This document shows positions 17,874 through 25,785 of a DNA stretch of 64,000 nt, piece after piece. The stretch is from Robiginitalea aestuariiviva (GTDB lineage Bacteria > Bacteroidota > Bacteroidia > Flavobacteriales > Flavobacteriaceae). The DNA lies in contig NZ_JARPUQ010000002.1 in NCBI RefSeq assembly GCF_029537735.1, positions 322,608 through 386,607 on the forward strand, read 5' to 3'. The position numbers were made by a program, and so were the translations under genes. The notes beneath the pieces were generated by a model. The model saw only the letters and a program-made list of their open reading frames with translations. It made no database searches and was not told the origin of the DNA. Each line of letters begins with the position of its first letter. The first letter of the stretch is position 1.

Positions 17874-19328
17874 ATGAAAAAATGCTTCTTTCTCTATTTC
17901 CTTTTGGTATGTGGCTGGGCCACAACCGAGGCGCAGGCCCAGATTACCGTCCGTAAAGGGTTGGTTATCGACAGCCTGGGGTTACAGGATTCCGTAGGCA
18001 GCCAGTTAAGTTTGTTCCTTCCCTCGTATTTCACCCCGGACCGAAAATGGCCGCTGCTCTTCCTGATCGAGTCTGAAGCGACCCGCTACCAGTCCATGCG
18101 GCACCTGAAGAATGCCGCGGAAAAAAACGGCTATATCCTGGCCTCCTCCCGCATGATGGGCAGCGATATTCCTCTAACCCAAAAGGTACTGTACTTCAGC
18201 CAAAGCGTGGAGATGGTCTCCAGCCTGGTGCCCCTGGATCCTTCCCGCATCAATGTAGGGGGTTATGGCTCCGGTGCCCTGGTGGCGACCTTGTTGCCGG
18301 GGCTGCTCAACAAGATACAGGGCGTGCTGGTACTGGGGTCTGCTACTCCCAACTGGGGGCTGATGCCCCGTACCAGCAGGCGTTTCCATTTTGTGGGGAT
18401 TTACGGGCAGCAGGATTACCGCTTTCTGGATATGCTGGACTCGGAAACCCTGCTGGACCAGCGCAAAATTCCGAATCATCTCTTGTACTTTGACGGGGGC
18501 GCAGAACGCCCGGACGACGAATTCCCCGTTCGGGGGTTGCAATCCCTGACCCTGATGGCCATGGCTCGTAAATGGATCCCCCAGGACACCGTGACCGTGG
18601 CAACGGCAAAAGTTGCATGGTTGCAATACGTGCGCAAACTGCGCAACAGCGGGCAGTTCCTCTTGGCACACGACCAGTTGGAAGAGGCCATAGCCTTGCT
18701 GGCGCCCCTGACCGACGTGGATGGCCTCCGGGTGATGGAGCGGGAATTGCGAAGGAATAACGGGTATCGGGCCCAGCGGCGCGATTTTGAAGTTTTTCAG
18801 TTGCGGGAACGCTTTATGCGAGACGACTTTGCCCTGTACCTGGAAGAGGACGTCCTGAATTTCAACCTGAATAACCTGGGGTGGTGGCGGTTCCAGATGG
18901 AAAAGCTGGAAAAGCATAAGGCCAGCCCCAAACGGGAGGAACAACTGATGGGGGCTCGCCTGGAATCTTACCTGAATGCCCTGGTGGACGAATACCTGGT
19001 GATTGCCGCCGCCCAGCAAGCCCAGGAAGCCGGAGACGAGGTGCTGCTGCGCATGGTGAAGACCATCACGTCCCCGAAGGATTTCGGGAATTACCTGAAA
19101 TTGATTTCCCTCACGTCCAAATACGAAGATTACGGAACGGCCCTGTTCTATATGGAGGAGCTCCTTAAGCAGGGCTTCCGGGACCGCGCCGCCCTGTATG
19201 ATCTGGAGCATACGGCCTTGCTCCGTATCAGTCCGGAATTCAATGACCTTGTAGCCAAATATCTGAAGGATGCCCGCTACGAGTTACCCGAGCCGCCGGC
19301 TCCCGAACCCCAGAAGGAGGACGGATAA
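17874..19328 (+). CDS. Secreted alpha/beta-hydrolase-like protein with altered nucleophile motif
   Basis: This 484-residue exported protein has a signal peptide ending near TEAQAQ and an esterase/PHB-depolymerase-like alpha/beta hydrolase region over about residues 30-240. The strand-turn-helix that normally carries the nucleophile reads VGGYGSGALVA near residue 127, so the central Ser of the G-x-S-x-G elbow is replaced by Gly. The adjacent Ser may have taken over, or the domain may be non-catalytic. The C-terminal half is helical, with TPR-like spacing (YEDYGTALFYMEELLKQGFRDR), ending in a Pro/Glu-rich tail. The function is unknown. A lipoprotein gene follows 110 bases downstream. Confidence 0.7.
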   Translation: MKKCFFLYFLLVCGWATTEAQAQITVRKGLVIDSLGLQDSVGSQLSLFLPSYFTPDRKWPLLFLIESEATRYQSMRHLKNAAEKNGYILASSRMMGSDIPLTQKVLYFSQSVEMVSSLVPLDPSRINVGGYGSGALVATLLPGLLNKIQGVLVLGSATPNWGLMPRTSRRFHFVGIYGQQDYRFLDMLDSETLLDQRKIPNHLLYFDGGAERPDDEFPVRGLQSLTLMAMARKWIPQDTVTVATAKVAWLQYVRKLRNSGQFLLAHDQLEEAIALLAPLTDVDGLRVMERELRRNNGYRAQRRDFEVFQLRERFMRDDFALYLEEDVLNFNLNNLGWWRFQMEKLEKHKASPKREEQLMGARLESYLNALVDEYLVIAAAQQAQEAGDEVLLRMVKTITSPKDFGNYLKLISLTSKYEDYGTALFYMEELLKQGFRDRAALYDLEHTALLRISPEFNDLVAKYLKDARYELPEPPAPEPQKEDG

Positions 19329-19438
19329 TTCCCGTGTCCCAGAGGCACCCGGATGGGTTTAGGGTTTGCACGCTTGGTTCTAAGATGCGATCTTTACCGG
19401 GCGGCTTTCCCCCGGCTGCGACATTCAAACCCATTCCT

Positions 19439-20092
19439 ATGAACCTTCGAACACCTATGCTTTTGGGGGTCGCAGTCCTTATGGTGGGCTGTAACCGGGG
19501 CAAACGCTACCATGAAACCAGCCAGACCGAACCCGTTCCCGTGGAATCCCATACGGGCCTACAGGCCGTGCTGGAATTCCAGGAGGAGCTCAATGCCGAA
19601 TACCGGGACCCGGAAACCTCCCCCCTTACCGACGAGGACCTCCCCCGTTTTCAGGGGCTTGCCTTTTTTGAACCGGATACCTCTTACCAGGTTTGGGCCC
19701 GGTTGTCCCGGACGCCGGAAGCTTTGCCCTTTGACATGCCCACCACCACGGACCGCCTTTCGCGGGAGCGGCAATACGGCACCCTGCATTTTGAACTGGA
19801 AGGAGAAGGATTCTATCTGAAGGTGTACCAGAACCTGCAACTCATGCAGGAGGAAGGGTTTGAGGATTATCTCTTTCTCCCGTTTACGGATGCCACCAAT
19901 GGGAAGGAAACCTATTACGGGGGGCGGTACATGGACCTGCGCATTCCGGCCGGAGATAGCTTGCTGTTGGACTTCAACCAGGCCTATAACCCCTATTGTG
20001 CGTATAATCCCGACTATTCCTGCCCCATTGTGCCCAGGGAAAACCATTTGGACATCCCGGTACGTGCAGGGGTCATGGCTTATGGGCCCTAA
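19439..20092 (+). CDS. DUF1684 lipoprotein
   Basis: This 217-residue protein starts with a lipoprotein signal (LLGVAVLMVGC, Cys near residue 18). It then shows the DUF1684 core: FQGLAFFEPDTSYQVWARLSR near residue 75, YGTLHFELEGEGFYLKVYQN near 120, and the strongly conserved NPYCAYNPDYSCPIVPREN near 190 with two Cys. DUF1684 proteins occur widely in Bacteroidota and Actinobacteria and have no proven function. I use the ATG at 19439 because the signal peptide begins there. The gene ends at a strong terminator. Confidence 0.85.
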   Translation: MNLRTPMLLGVAVLMVGCNRGKRYHETSQTEPVPVESHTGLQAVLEFQEELNAEYRDPETSPLTDEDLPRFQGLAFFEPDTSYQVWARLSRTPEALPFDMPTTTDRLSRERQYGTLHFELEGEGFYLKVYQNLQLMQEEGFEDYLFLPFTDATNGKETYYGGRYMDLRIPAGDSLLLDFNQAYNPYCAYNPDYSCPIVPRENHLDIPVRAGVMAYGP

Positions 20093-20099
20093 ATGAAAA

Positions 20100-20120
20100 C
20101 CCCCGGCACCAGGCCGGGGG
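20100..20120. terminator. Bidirectional Rho-independent terminator
   Basis: An 8-bp GC stem, CCCCCGGC (20100-20107) with GCCGGGGG (20113-20120), closes a 5-base loop. A-rich and T-rich flanks let it serve both the DUF1684 gene and the convergent glnK-amtB-porin operon. Confidence 0.85.
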
Positions 20121-20163
20121 CTTTCCCATTAACCAAACTAAACAAAATGGGCGGCAAAAAGCC

Positions 20164-21204
20164 TTAGAAGGAGTAGACCGCGGCCAGCAGGAAGGAAGCG
20201 AGGCTTTTGGTCGGATCCAGGTCATTGTTGATAAAAGCGTCGTCCGAAGCGCTGTCCAGACGGATTTCCGGTTTGATCATCAGGTCGCCTACAGTAGCGC
20301 TGCCGGTCAGGGTCACGGCCAGTACGCTGGAATCCTCCAGGCCGGTACCGATAGCCCCGTAATCCCCGGTTTCCACGAAGTATTCTGCCCGCAGGCCCAG
20401 GGCGAAATTCTCGGAGGTGCTGTACTGCGGGTACAGGGCTACCCCTGCAAAGCCCAGGTCTTCGTCGTCAAAATAGGCGGCGTTTACCCCCAGGTAGAAA
20501 TCTTCGGTAACATCGAAGCCCCCGGTATAATCGATTTCATAAGCACCCTGGCTGTACACGAAGTTCAGGTATTGCCCGGAGTACCCCAATTGGGCACCCA
20601 CGGCGTAATCCCCGGTGGGGTTGAACTCGGTGAGGTCGGTGGGGTTCATCACCGCCAGCATGGCGGACCAGTCGTTGCCCAGGTCAAAATCGGCTTTTAA
20701 ACCGGTGTGCGAAAAAGGCCCGTAAGAGAACAGGTAAGAGGTGCTGTAGTTAAAGTTGGCCGCCGGGGAGATAACCTCATACCCCAGGAAGGTGTTGAAA
20801 TTCCCGAAGGTAAGGGTTACGCTTTCCGAAACGTTCCAGTACACGTACAGCTGGTTTACGATATTCCCGGTCATGGAATACATGGGGGAGGCAAAAACGG
20901 CATCCGTTCCGCGGGGCCCGAAAACCAGGTCTGCCACAAAGCCCACCTTTTCGCCTTCATAGGTGGCAATCAGGTTGGCCATGCCCAGGGAAAAGCCCGG
21001 CAGGTTGGCAAAGGAAGACCCGGGTGCAATGGCATCTTCGTCGTTGGGGGCGGTCAGGTTGGCCCGGTAATAGGCGTCAACGGTTCCGCTCAGGGTAAAC
21101 TTCTTCTCTGCTTCCTCTTCCTGGGACCAGGCAGAAAAGGCCGATAAAAACGTAAGGCCAATAAGCAGATATTTTCCGAAATTTGTATTTGTAATCGCTT
21201 TCAT
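20164..21204 (-). CDS. Outer-membrane beta-barrel porin (OmpL-like BBP2 type) of the ammonium operon
   Basis: This 346-residue protein has a signal peptide (cleavage after SAFSAWSQ) followed by about 16-18 alternating hydrophobic beta-strands and a C-terminal aromatic residue (AAVYSF). Both are signatures of outer-membrane barrels. The strand pattern resembles the putative beta-barrel porin-2/OmpL-like group. It is the last gene after glnK and amtB on the same strand, separated from amtB by 119 bases containing a strong hairpin. That context suggests it passes a nitrogen compound across the outer membrane when nitrogen is limiting, but the substrate is inference. I use the ATG at 21204 (MKAITNTN). 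Confidence 0.8.
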   Translation of the reverse strand: MKAITNTNFGKYLLIGLTFLSAFSAWSQEEEAEKKFTLSGTVDAYYRANLTAPNDEDAIAPGSSFANLPGFSLGMANLIATYEGEKVGFVADLVFGPRGTDAVFASPMYSMTGNIVNQLYVYWNVSESVTLTFGNFNTFLGYEVISPAANFNYSTSYLFSYGPFSHTGLKADFDLGNDWSAMLAVMNPTDLTEFNPTGDYAVGAQLGYSGQYLNFVYSQGAYEIDYTGGFDVTEDFYLGVNAAYFDDEDLGFAGVALYPQYSTSENFALGLRAEYFVETGDYGAIGTGLEDSSVLAVTLTGSATVGDLMIKPEIRLDSASDDAFINNDLDPTKSLASFLLAAVYSF

Positions 21205-21281
21205 AGGATTCATGTTTTGCTCTGAAAAGCAGAGTGATTGTTTTTGACTTGTGAGTTCGTTGAAATGATTGCGTTTTTAAA

Positions 21282-21309
21282 GACGGAGCGTTTGGCAGAA
21301 CGCTCCGTC
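21282..21309 (-). other. Intercistronic hairpin between amtB and porin gene
   Basis: A perfect 11-bp stem, GACGGAGCGTT (21282-21292) with AACGCTCCGTC (21299-21309), closes a 6-base loop just after the amtB stop. On the minus strand it is followed by TTTAAAAA rather than a long U-run, so it should be a partial terminator or an RNA-stability element. It probably sets the ratio of AmtB to porin. Confidence 0.7.
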
Positions 21310-21323
21310 CCTTTTATTAAGGT

Positions 21324-22568
21324 TTAGTGCTGGTTCATCCGGAAGTCCGCATAGGCGTCCATGCCGTGCTCGTGTATATCCAGCCCGTCCAGCTCCTCTT
21401 CCTTGTCTACGCGGATACCCACGGTTTTCTTCAGGATAAAGATGAACAGGAAGGCGGTCACAATACAGAATACCCCTGCTGCGCCTACCCCGGTAAGCTG
21501 GTAAAGGAACTGGTCTATGCCGGCTTTGTCGCCAAAGATGCCTACAGCCAGGGTGCCCCAGATTCCGCAAATCAGGTGGACGGTTACGGCGCCAACCGGG
21601 TCGTCCAGGCGGATGCGGTCAATCAGTGCCACCCCGCCAACGATGATGGCGCCGGCAATAAGCCCAATCACCACAGCTTCATTGGGGGACATCAGGTCTG
21701 CGCCGGCAGTGATGCCCACCAGGCCGCCCAGGATCCCGTTCAGGAACATGGTCAGGTCGTAATTCTTATACGCCAGCGTCGATACTACAAAGGCACTTAC
21801 CCCTCCGGCAGCCGCAGCCAGACTGGTGGTCACCAGCACCAGGGAGGTCAGGGCCGGGTCTGCGGACAGGACGGAACCGCCGTTAAAGCCGAACCAACCC
21901 AGCCAAAGGATGAGGACCCCGGCCGTAGCCAGCGGGATATTGTGTCCGGGAATAGCCTTGGGTTTCCCATCGTCACCGAATTTCCCGATTCGCGCGCCGA
22001 GCAGCCAGATAGCCACCAGGGCGCCCCATCCGCCTACGGAGTGTACCAGGGTAGACCCTGCAAAATCATAAAATCCGGCCTCTTCGCCACCCAGGGTGGA
22101 GAGGAACCCACCGCCCCACTGCCAGGAACCCACAATCGGGTATACCAGGCCTACGTAGAGGAGGGTAAAGATCATGAACGGTCCCAGTTTGATTCGCTCT
22201 GCCACAGCCCCGGAAACAATGGTGGCAGCGGTGGCGGCAAACATGCCCTGGAAGAGGAAGTCCGTCCAGTAGGTGTATCCGCCGTCTGCATATTCGGGGG
22301 TGAGCCCGGCAGCGTCGGTTTCCAGGCCAAAGCCTGCAAATCCGAGGAAGCCGTTGAACTCCCCGGGGTACATGAGGTTAAAGCCCCCGATGTAGTACAT
22401 CAGCAGCCCTACGGTAATGATGAAAATATTCTTGAAAAGGATGTTGATGGTGTTTTTCTGGCGGGTGAGCCCGATTTCCAGAAAAGCAAAGCCCAGGTGC
22501 ATGAAGAACACCAGGGCGGTGCACAACATCATCCATACGTTGTTAGCTGTAAATAATCCAGTATCCAT
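21324..22568 (-). CDS. amtB: Ammonium transporter
   Basis: AmtB conducts ammonium/ammonia across the inner membrane. The 414-residue protein has eleven to twelve hydrophobic segments. Family landmarks include QGMFAATAATIVSGAVAERIKL near residue 105, WQWGGGFL near 150, the pore region with STLVHSVGGWGALVAIW near 175, and the second conserved His in VHLICGIWGTLAVG near 338. The cytoplasmic tail (about 35 residues, ending HEHGMDAYADFRMNQH) is the usual P-II contact region. It lies 26 bases after glnK, the classic pairing in which uridylylated or ligand-free P-II gates the channel. It is transcribed from the glnK promoter. Confidence 0.96.
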   Translation of the reverse strand: MDTGLFTANNVWMMLCTALVFFMHLGFAFLEIGLTRQKNTINILFKNIFIITVGLLMYYIGGFNLMYPGEFNGFLGFAGFGLETDAAGLTPEYADGGYTYWTDFLFQGMFAATAATIVSGAVAERIKLGPFMIFTLLYVGLVYPIVGSWQWGGGFLSTLGGEEAGFYDFAGSTLVHSVGGWGALVAIWLLGARIGKFGDDGKPKAIPGHNIPLATAGVLILWLGWFGFNGGSVLSADPALTSLVLVTTSLAAAAGGVSAFVVSTLAYKNYDLTMFLNGILGGLVGITAGADLMSPNEAVVIGLIAGAIIVGGVALIDRIRLDDPVGAVTVHLICGIWGTLAVGIFGDKAGIDQFLYQLTGVGAAGVFCIVTAFLFIFILKKTVGIRVDKEEELDGLDIHEHGMDAYADFRMNQH

Positions 22569-22594
22569 AACGAAAAATCTTTTGAGTCGGTTAG

Positions 22595-22933
22595 TTAGTT
22601 AATGCCGGCATGGCCGCTTTCCTTGGTTCTGATGCGATAGGCTTCGATAATGTCGGATACGAAGATTTTTCCATCCCCGACATTTCCGGTATATGCCGTT
22701 TCGAGCAGGGTGTTGATGGTGCGCTCCAGGAAACTGTCGCTGACAACGATCACCAGGTACCTGCGCTGGATATCGGAAGTGCTATAGGAGATCCCCCGGT
22801 ATACATGTCCCTGTTTTTCGTTTCCAACCCCGGTAACATCCCAGTAGCTGAAAAAATTCACCTCGATTTGATGCAGGGCCTTTTTGACCTCATCAAACTT
22901 GGATTTTCTGATAATGGCTTCCACTTTTTTCAT
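22595..22933 (-). CDS. glnK: Nitrogen regulatory protein P-II
   Basis: This trimeric signal protein of 112 residues reads ATP/ADP and 2-oxoglutarate and gates AmtB. It shows the start MKKVEAIIRKSKFDEVKKAL, the T-loop tip with V-YRG-xx-Y (the second Tyr aligns with the uridylylated Tyr51 of E. coli) and the signature GNVGDGKIFV near residue 84. The T-loop base and the following strand are divergent: GNEKQGH replaces GRQKGH, and the usual LPKVKIE is changed. I see no uridylyltransferase gene here, so modification is unproven. It is the first gene of the glnK-amtB-porin operon. Confidence 0.94.
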   Translation of the reverse strand: MKKVEAIIRKSKFDEVKKALHQIEVNFFSYWDVTGVGNEKQGHVYRGISYSTSDIQRRYLVIVVSDSFLERTINTLLETAYTGNVGDGKIFVSDIIEAYRIRTKESGHAGIN

Positions 22934-22958
22934 GAGTAGTAGTTTTTGTTGATCGGGC

Positions 22959-23054
22959 CAAATATATATTAAATTGAATACCCCCTCAAAAAACAGGGGG
23001 TAGGGGCAGGATTTTTATTATACTTTTAAATATACCCCCTAAAAAATGAGGGTA
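22959..23054 (-). promoter_or_regulatory. glnK promoter with G/C-tract operators
   Basis: On the minus strand a -7 box TATATTTG (22966-22959) lies about 25 bases before the glnK start, and there is no clear -33 TTG. A perfect inverted repeat, TACCCCCT (22979-22986) and AGGGGGTA (22995-23002) with an 8-base A-rich spacer, covers the -33 position. Thirty bases further out is TACCCCCT (23033-23040), with a weaker partner AGGGTA (23049-23054). The same AGGGGGTA-N30-YACCCCCT layout occurs before glnA. A common regulator is inferred. Confidence 0.7.
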
Positions 23055-23208
23055 TCATTTTTATAAAGGGTAATTATTTGGGTATTGCTGAATAGTTTGA
23101 AGGGAAACGAGGGAAATGCTGAAAAAATGCAGGGAATTACGGACAAAACATTGCCGTATTGTTAATAAATAATCAAAAACGTTGATAAAAGTTAGGAATA
23201 TCCAGGGG

Positions 23209-23583
23209 CTAAGCCAGAAAGCGGGCCAGCCAAAAGCCAAGCATTACCGCGCCTATGCCCAGGGCAATGCTACCCAGGCTGTAGGCGAGGAAGGGGAGGT
23301 AGCTCCCCTGCTTTAGGAGCAGGAACTGCTCCAGGCCAAAGGTAGAAAAGGTGGTGAAGCCACCACAAAACCCCGTTGCCAGCAAGGCAGCCTGGGCGGG
23401 GTTGGTGGAGCCGGTGCGCAGGGTGGTGCCCAGGAGCAGGCCAATAAGCAGGCAGCCCACCACATTTACCAGGAAGGTGCCCAGGTAAAAACCGGAAATA
23501 AGGGGGTTCAGGTATTGGCTGACCAGGTATCTTAGACCACTGCCAATCCCACCGCCGAGTATGACTAACAGCAATGGCTTCAT
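23209..23583 (-). CDS. crcB: Fluoride ion channel (CrcB/Fluc)
   Basis: Fluc channels export fluoride from the cytoplasm. The 124-residue protein has four hydrophobic segments and the family motifs GGGIGSGLRY near residue 10, the pore Asn in TFLVNVVGC near 38, and GFCGGFTTFSTF near 72, which contains the phenylalanine-box and sodium-site residues. Only one copy is present, so it should form the antiparallel homodimer. No fluoride riboswitch was recognised upstream. The gene stands alone between the glnK control region and two tiny membrane-protein genes. Confidence 0.95.
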   Translation of the reverse strand: MKPLLLVILGGGIGSGLRYLVSQYLNPLISGFYLGTFLVNVVGCLLIGLLLGTTLRTGSTNPAQAALLATGFCGGFTTFSTFGLEQFLLLKQGSYLPFLAYSLGSIALGIGAVMLGFWLARFLA

Positions 23584-23661
23584 CTAGGGCCGGTGTTGGC
23601 GTAAAGGGTTGGAAACGGCAATGGCCGCCCCAGTGGAGGGTAAATCTAAGAAAAGTTTGCC

Positions 23662-23841
23662 TTACACCGCTTTGCGGTACTCGGAATCCAGGGTGTCCAG
23701 ACGAAGGTTTTTGAGCTTCAGGGTAGGCAGGCTCGCCGAACGTGACCTGTTTTTACGCTGAAAACGCACCGAGGTGCTGAAGATCAGCAACAGGGCGTTT
23801 AGTAAGACAACAGCGGTAAAAATGGTAAAGAATACAACCAT
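23662..23841 (-). CDS. Tiny single-pass membrane protein
   Basis: This 59-residue frame starts at the ATG on the minus strand at 23841 and ends with TAA at 23662. It opens with one hydrophobic helix (MVVFFTIFTAVVLLNALLLIF) followed by a basic, Ser-rich cytoplasmic tail (RFQRKNRSRSASLPTLKLKN). The topology follows the positive-inside rule, which argues that it is real rather than chance. I do not recognise a family. It lies between the fluoride channel and another small membrane protein on the same strand. Confidence 0.6.
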   Translation of the reverse strand: MVVFFTIFTAVVLLNALLLIFSTSVRFQRKNRSRSASLPTLKLKNLRLDTLDSEYRKAV

Positions 23842-23959
23842 GGACGTAGGTTCTTTGAAAGCTATAACGCAAAAGTACGGCTTTTCTTATATTTTCCGTA
23901 AAATTTCACGCTATCACAGATATAAATGGGAATTTTTGCCGTATCCGTAATTGCGGGTG

Positions 23960-24148
23960 TTAGAAACTGAGTATGTACTTTAAAAGGAAGAGGATGATTA
24001 CGAAACTGACAAAGGCCAAAAGCACCCATCCGACCCCTTTGTACTGCTTTTTGGTGGTCTCACGGTCCGATCGGTAGACCCAGACCATGGCTGCTGTAAA
24101 AGCAACGATAAAAAAGAGGGCGAAGGCAATTTGTCCGGAGGAAAACAT
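23960..24148 (-). CDS. Small two-pass membrane protein
   Basis: This 62-residue protein has two transmembrane helices (about residues 6-25 and 41-60). They are joined by a charged loop, YRSDRETTKKQYKG, which should be cytoplasmic. Proteins of this size and shape are common in flavobacterial genomes and carry no assigned function. It is divergent from the MazG-like gene with about 65 bases between the starts. Confidence 0.65.
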   Translation of the reverse strand: MFSSGQIAFALFFIVAFTAAMVWVYRSDRETTKKQYKGVGWVLLAFVSFVIILFLLKYILSF

Positions 24149-24213
24149 CTTTCTATTTTTAGCCGCCTGCCGTGGCAGACCTGCGGGGCAAAATTAATCC
24201 AAAATCACGCCAA

Positions 24214-24600
24214 ATGAAAGAAAAAATCGCCGCGGTTGCGGCTTTCCACGAGGCCTTTGGCCTGGGTATATCCGATACTCCCATCGCCCATCTCGGGGCA
24301 GAGAAAAACCTGCTGCGCTACAAACTCATGCGGGAGGAAAACGAGGAATACCTGGACGCCGCCATGCAAGGGGACCTGGTGGAGGTGGCCGATGCCCTGG
24401 GCGACATGTTGTACATCCTTTGCGGCACCCTGTTGGAGCACGGCTTGCAGCATAAGATCGAGGCGGTTTTTGAAGCGATACAGCGCAGCAACATGAGTAA
24501 ACTGGGTGCCGACGGTAAGCCCATATACCGCGAAGACGGCAAGGTGATGAAAGGCCCGGATTACTTCACCCCGGATATCGCTTCGGCCCTGGAAGACTAA
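24214..24600 (+). CDS. MazG-like nucleotide pyrophosphohydrolase (PRA-PH superfamily)
   Basis: This is a 128-residue all-alpha NTP pyrophosphatase of the MazG/phosphoribosyl-ATP-pyrophosphohydrolase superfamily. The metal-binding ExxE...ExxD pattern is visible as EENEEY near residue 36 followed by EVADALGD near 54. The C-terminal part (SKLGADGKPIYREDGKVMKGPDYFTP) matches a phage- and Bacteroidota-type subgroup. The likely role is clearing non-canonical nucleotides, though the substrate is not shown by the sequence. I use the ATG at 24214. It converges with ilvE with a 3-base gap. Confidence 0.82.
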   Translation: MKEKIAAVAAFHEAFGLGISDTPIAHLGAEKNLLRYKLMREENEEYLDAAMQGDLVEVADALGDMLYILCGTLLEHGLQHKIEAVFEAIQRSNMSKLGADGKPIYREDGKVMKGPDYFTPDIASALED

Positions 24601-24603
24601 GGG

Positions 24604-25677
24604 TTATTTGCCCCCAACGGCATACCGCCATCCAAACGGGTCTTCGGCCCGGTTGTACTGGATGTCCGTAATACGTTTCTTGATGTAGGCTGCATAGGAA
24701 TCCTCCAGCTCAGGCAGGGCGTAGCGTTTGCCCTGGTACCCGAAACCGCTGATGGGAGAAACTACCGCTGCCGTTCCGGCCCCGAACATTTCCTTCAGGG
24801 TGCCGTTGGCCGCGGCCTCCAGTAATTCGGAAACACGGATTTTACGAACTTCGGTGGCAATGCCTTCTGCCTCTGCAAGGGTGAGGATACTCTTGCGGGT
24901 GATTCCGTCCAGGATGCGGTCGCTGGTAGGGCTGGTCAGCAGGGTATCCCCGATGCGGATAAAAATATTCATGGCCCCGGCTTCCTCTATGAATTCGTGG
25001 GTGTTGTCATCTGTCCAGACCACTTGCTGGAACCCGGCTTCCTTGGCCAGGTGGGTGGGGTAGAACTGCCCGGCGTAGTTGCCGCCAGCCTTGGCATATC
25101 CCACACCTCCGTTGGCCGCGCGGGAATAGGTTTCTTCAATCCGGACGTCCACTTTCCCGGAAAAATAGGCCCCTGAGGGGGCACAGGCAATGATAAAGGT
25201 ATAGGCATCTGCCGGGGAGGCGTGAAAACCGGTCCCCGATGCAAAAATGAAGGGGCGGATGTACAGGGAGCTCCCAGCCTGGGTGGGGATCCAGTCCGAA
25301 TCCACCTCCAGCAGGGTTTTGAGGCCTTCCATAAACAGGGTTTCCGGCACCTCCGGGATGGCCAGGCGGGCCGCAGATTTGTTCAGGCGCCGCGCGTTTT
25401 CCAGCGGGCGGAACAGCCAGGTTTGCCCCTGGGCATCCTTATACGCCTTCATGCCCTCAAAGACTTCCTGTCCATAGTGGAATACCTTGGCAGACGGTTC
25501 CAGGGAAATAGGGCCGTAGGGTACGATCCGGGCGTCCTGCCAGGCGCCGTCCCGGTATTCGCAAATGAACATATGGTCTGCAAAAACGCTGCCGAAGGGC
25601 AGGTTGTCAAAATCGACCTCGGGCAGGCGGGATGCCTTGGTTTTGGTGATGGTGATGGCTTGGGTGGTGAACTCCAT
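24604..25677 (-). CDS. ilvE: Branched-chain amino acid aminotransferase
   Basis: This PLP enzyme transfers amino groups between glutamate and the keto acids of Leu, Ile and Val. The 357-residue length is that of the longer BCAT group II. The PLP lysine lies in GYAKAGGNYAG near residue 200, with VFHYGQEVFEGMKAY near 65 and the cofactor phosphate-binding region FGAGTAAVVSPI near 315. I use the ATG at 25677 (MEFTTQAIT); another at 25698 would add seven residues. It is divergent from the DUF4920 lipoprotein gene. Confidence 0.95.
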   Translation of the reverse strand: MEFTTQAITITKTKASRLPEVDFDNLPFGSVFADHMFICEYRDGAWQDARIVPYGPISLEPSAKVFHYGQEVFEGMKAYKDAQGQTWLFRPLENARRLNKSAARLAIPEVPETLFMEGLKTLLEVDSDWIPTQAGSSLYIRPFIFASGTGFHASPADAYTFIIACAPSGAYFSGKVDVRIEETYSRAANGGVGYAKAGGNYAGQFYPTHLAKEAGFQQVVWTDDNTHEFIEEAGAMNIFIRIGDTLLTSPTSDRILDGITRKSILTLAEAEGIATEVRKIRVSELLEAAANGTLKEMFGAGTAAVVSPISGFGYQGKRYALPELEDSYAAYIKKRITDIQYNRAEDPFGWRYAVGGK

Positions 25678-25785
25678 ATACCTCGGTTTTGGAAGCATAA
25701 AAGTACATAATATTCTTCTGGCATACCCTTTAATTTCCGCCATAAAATCCTGACCTTTGGCAGAAGCAACAAAGCGATAAAGATT

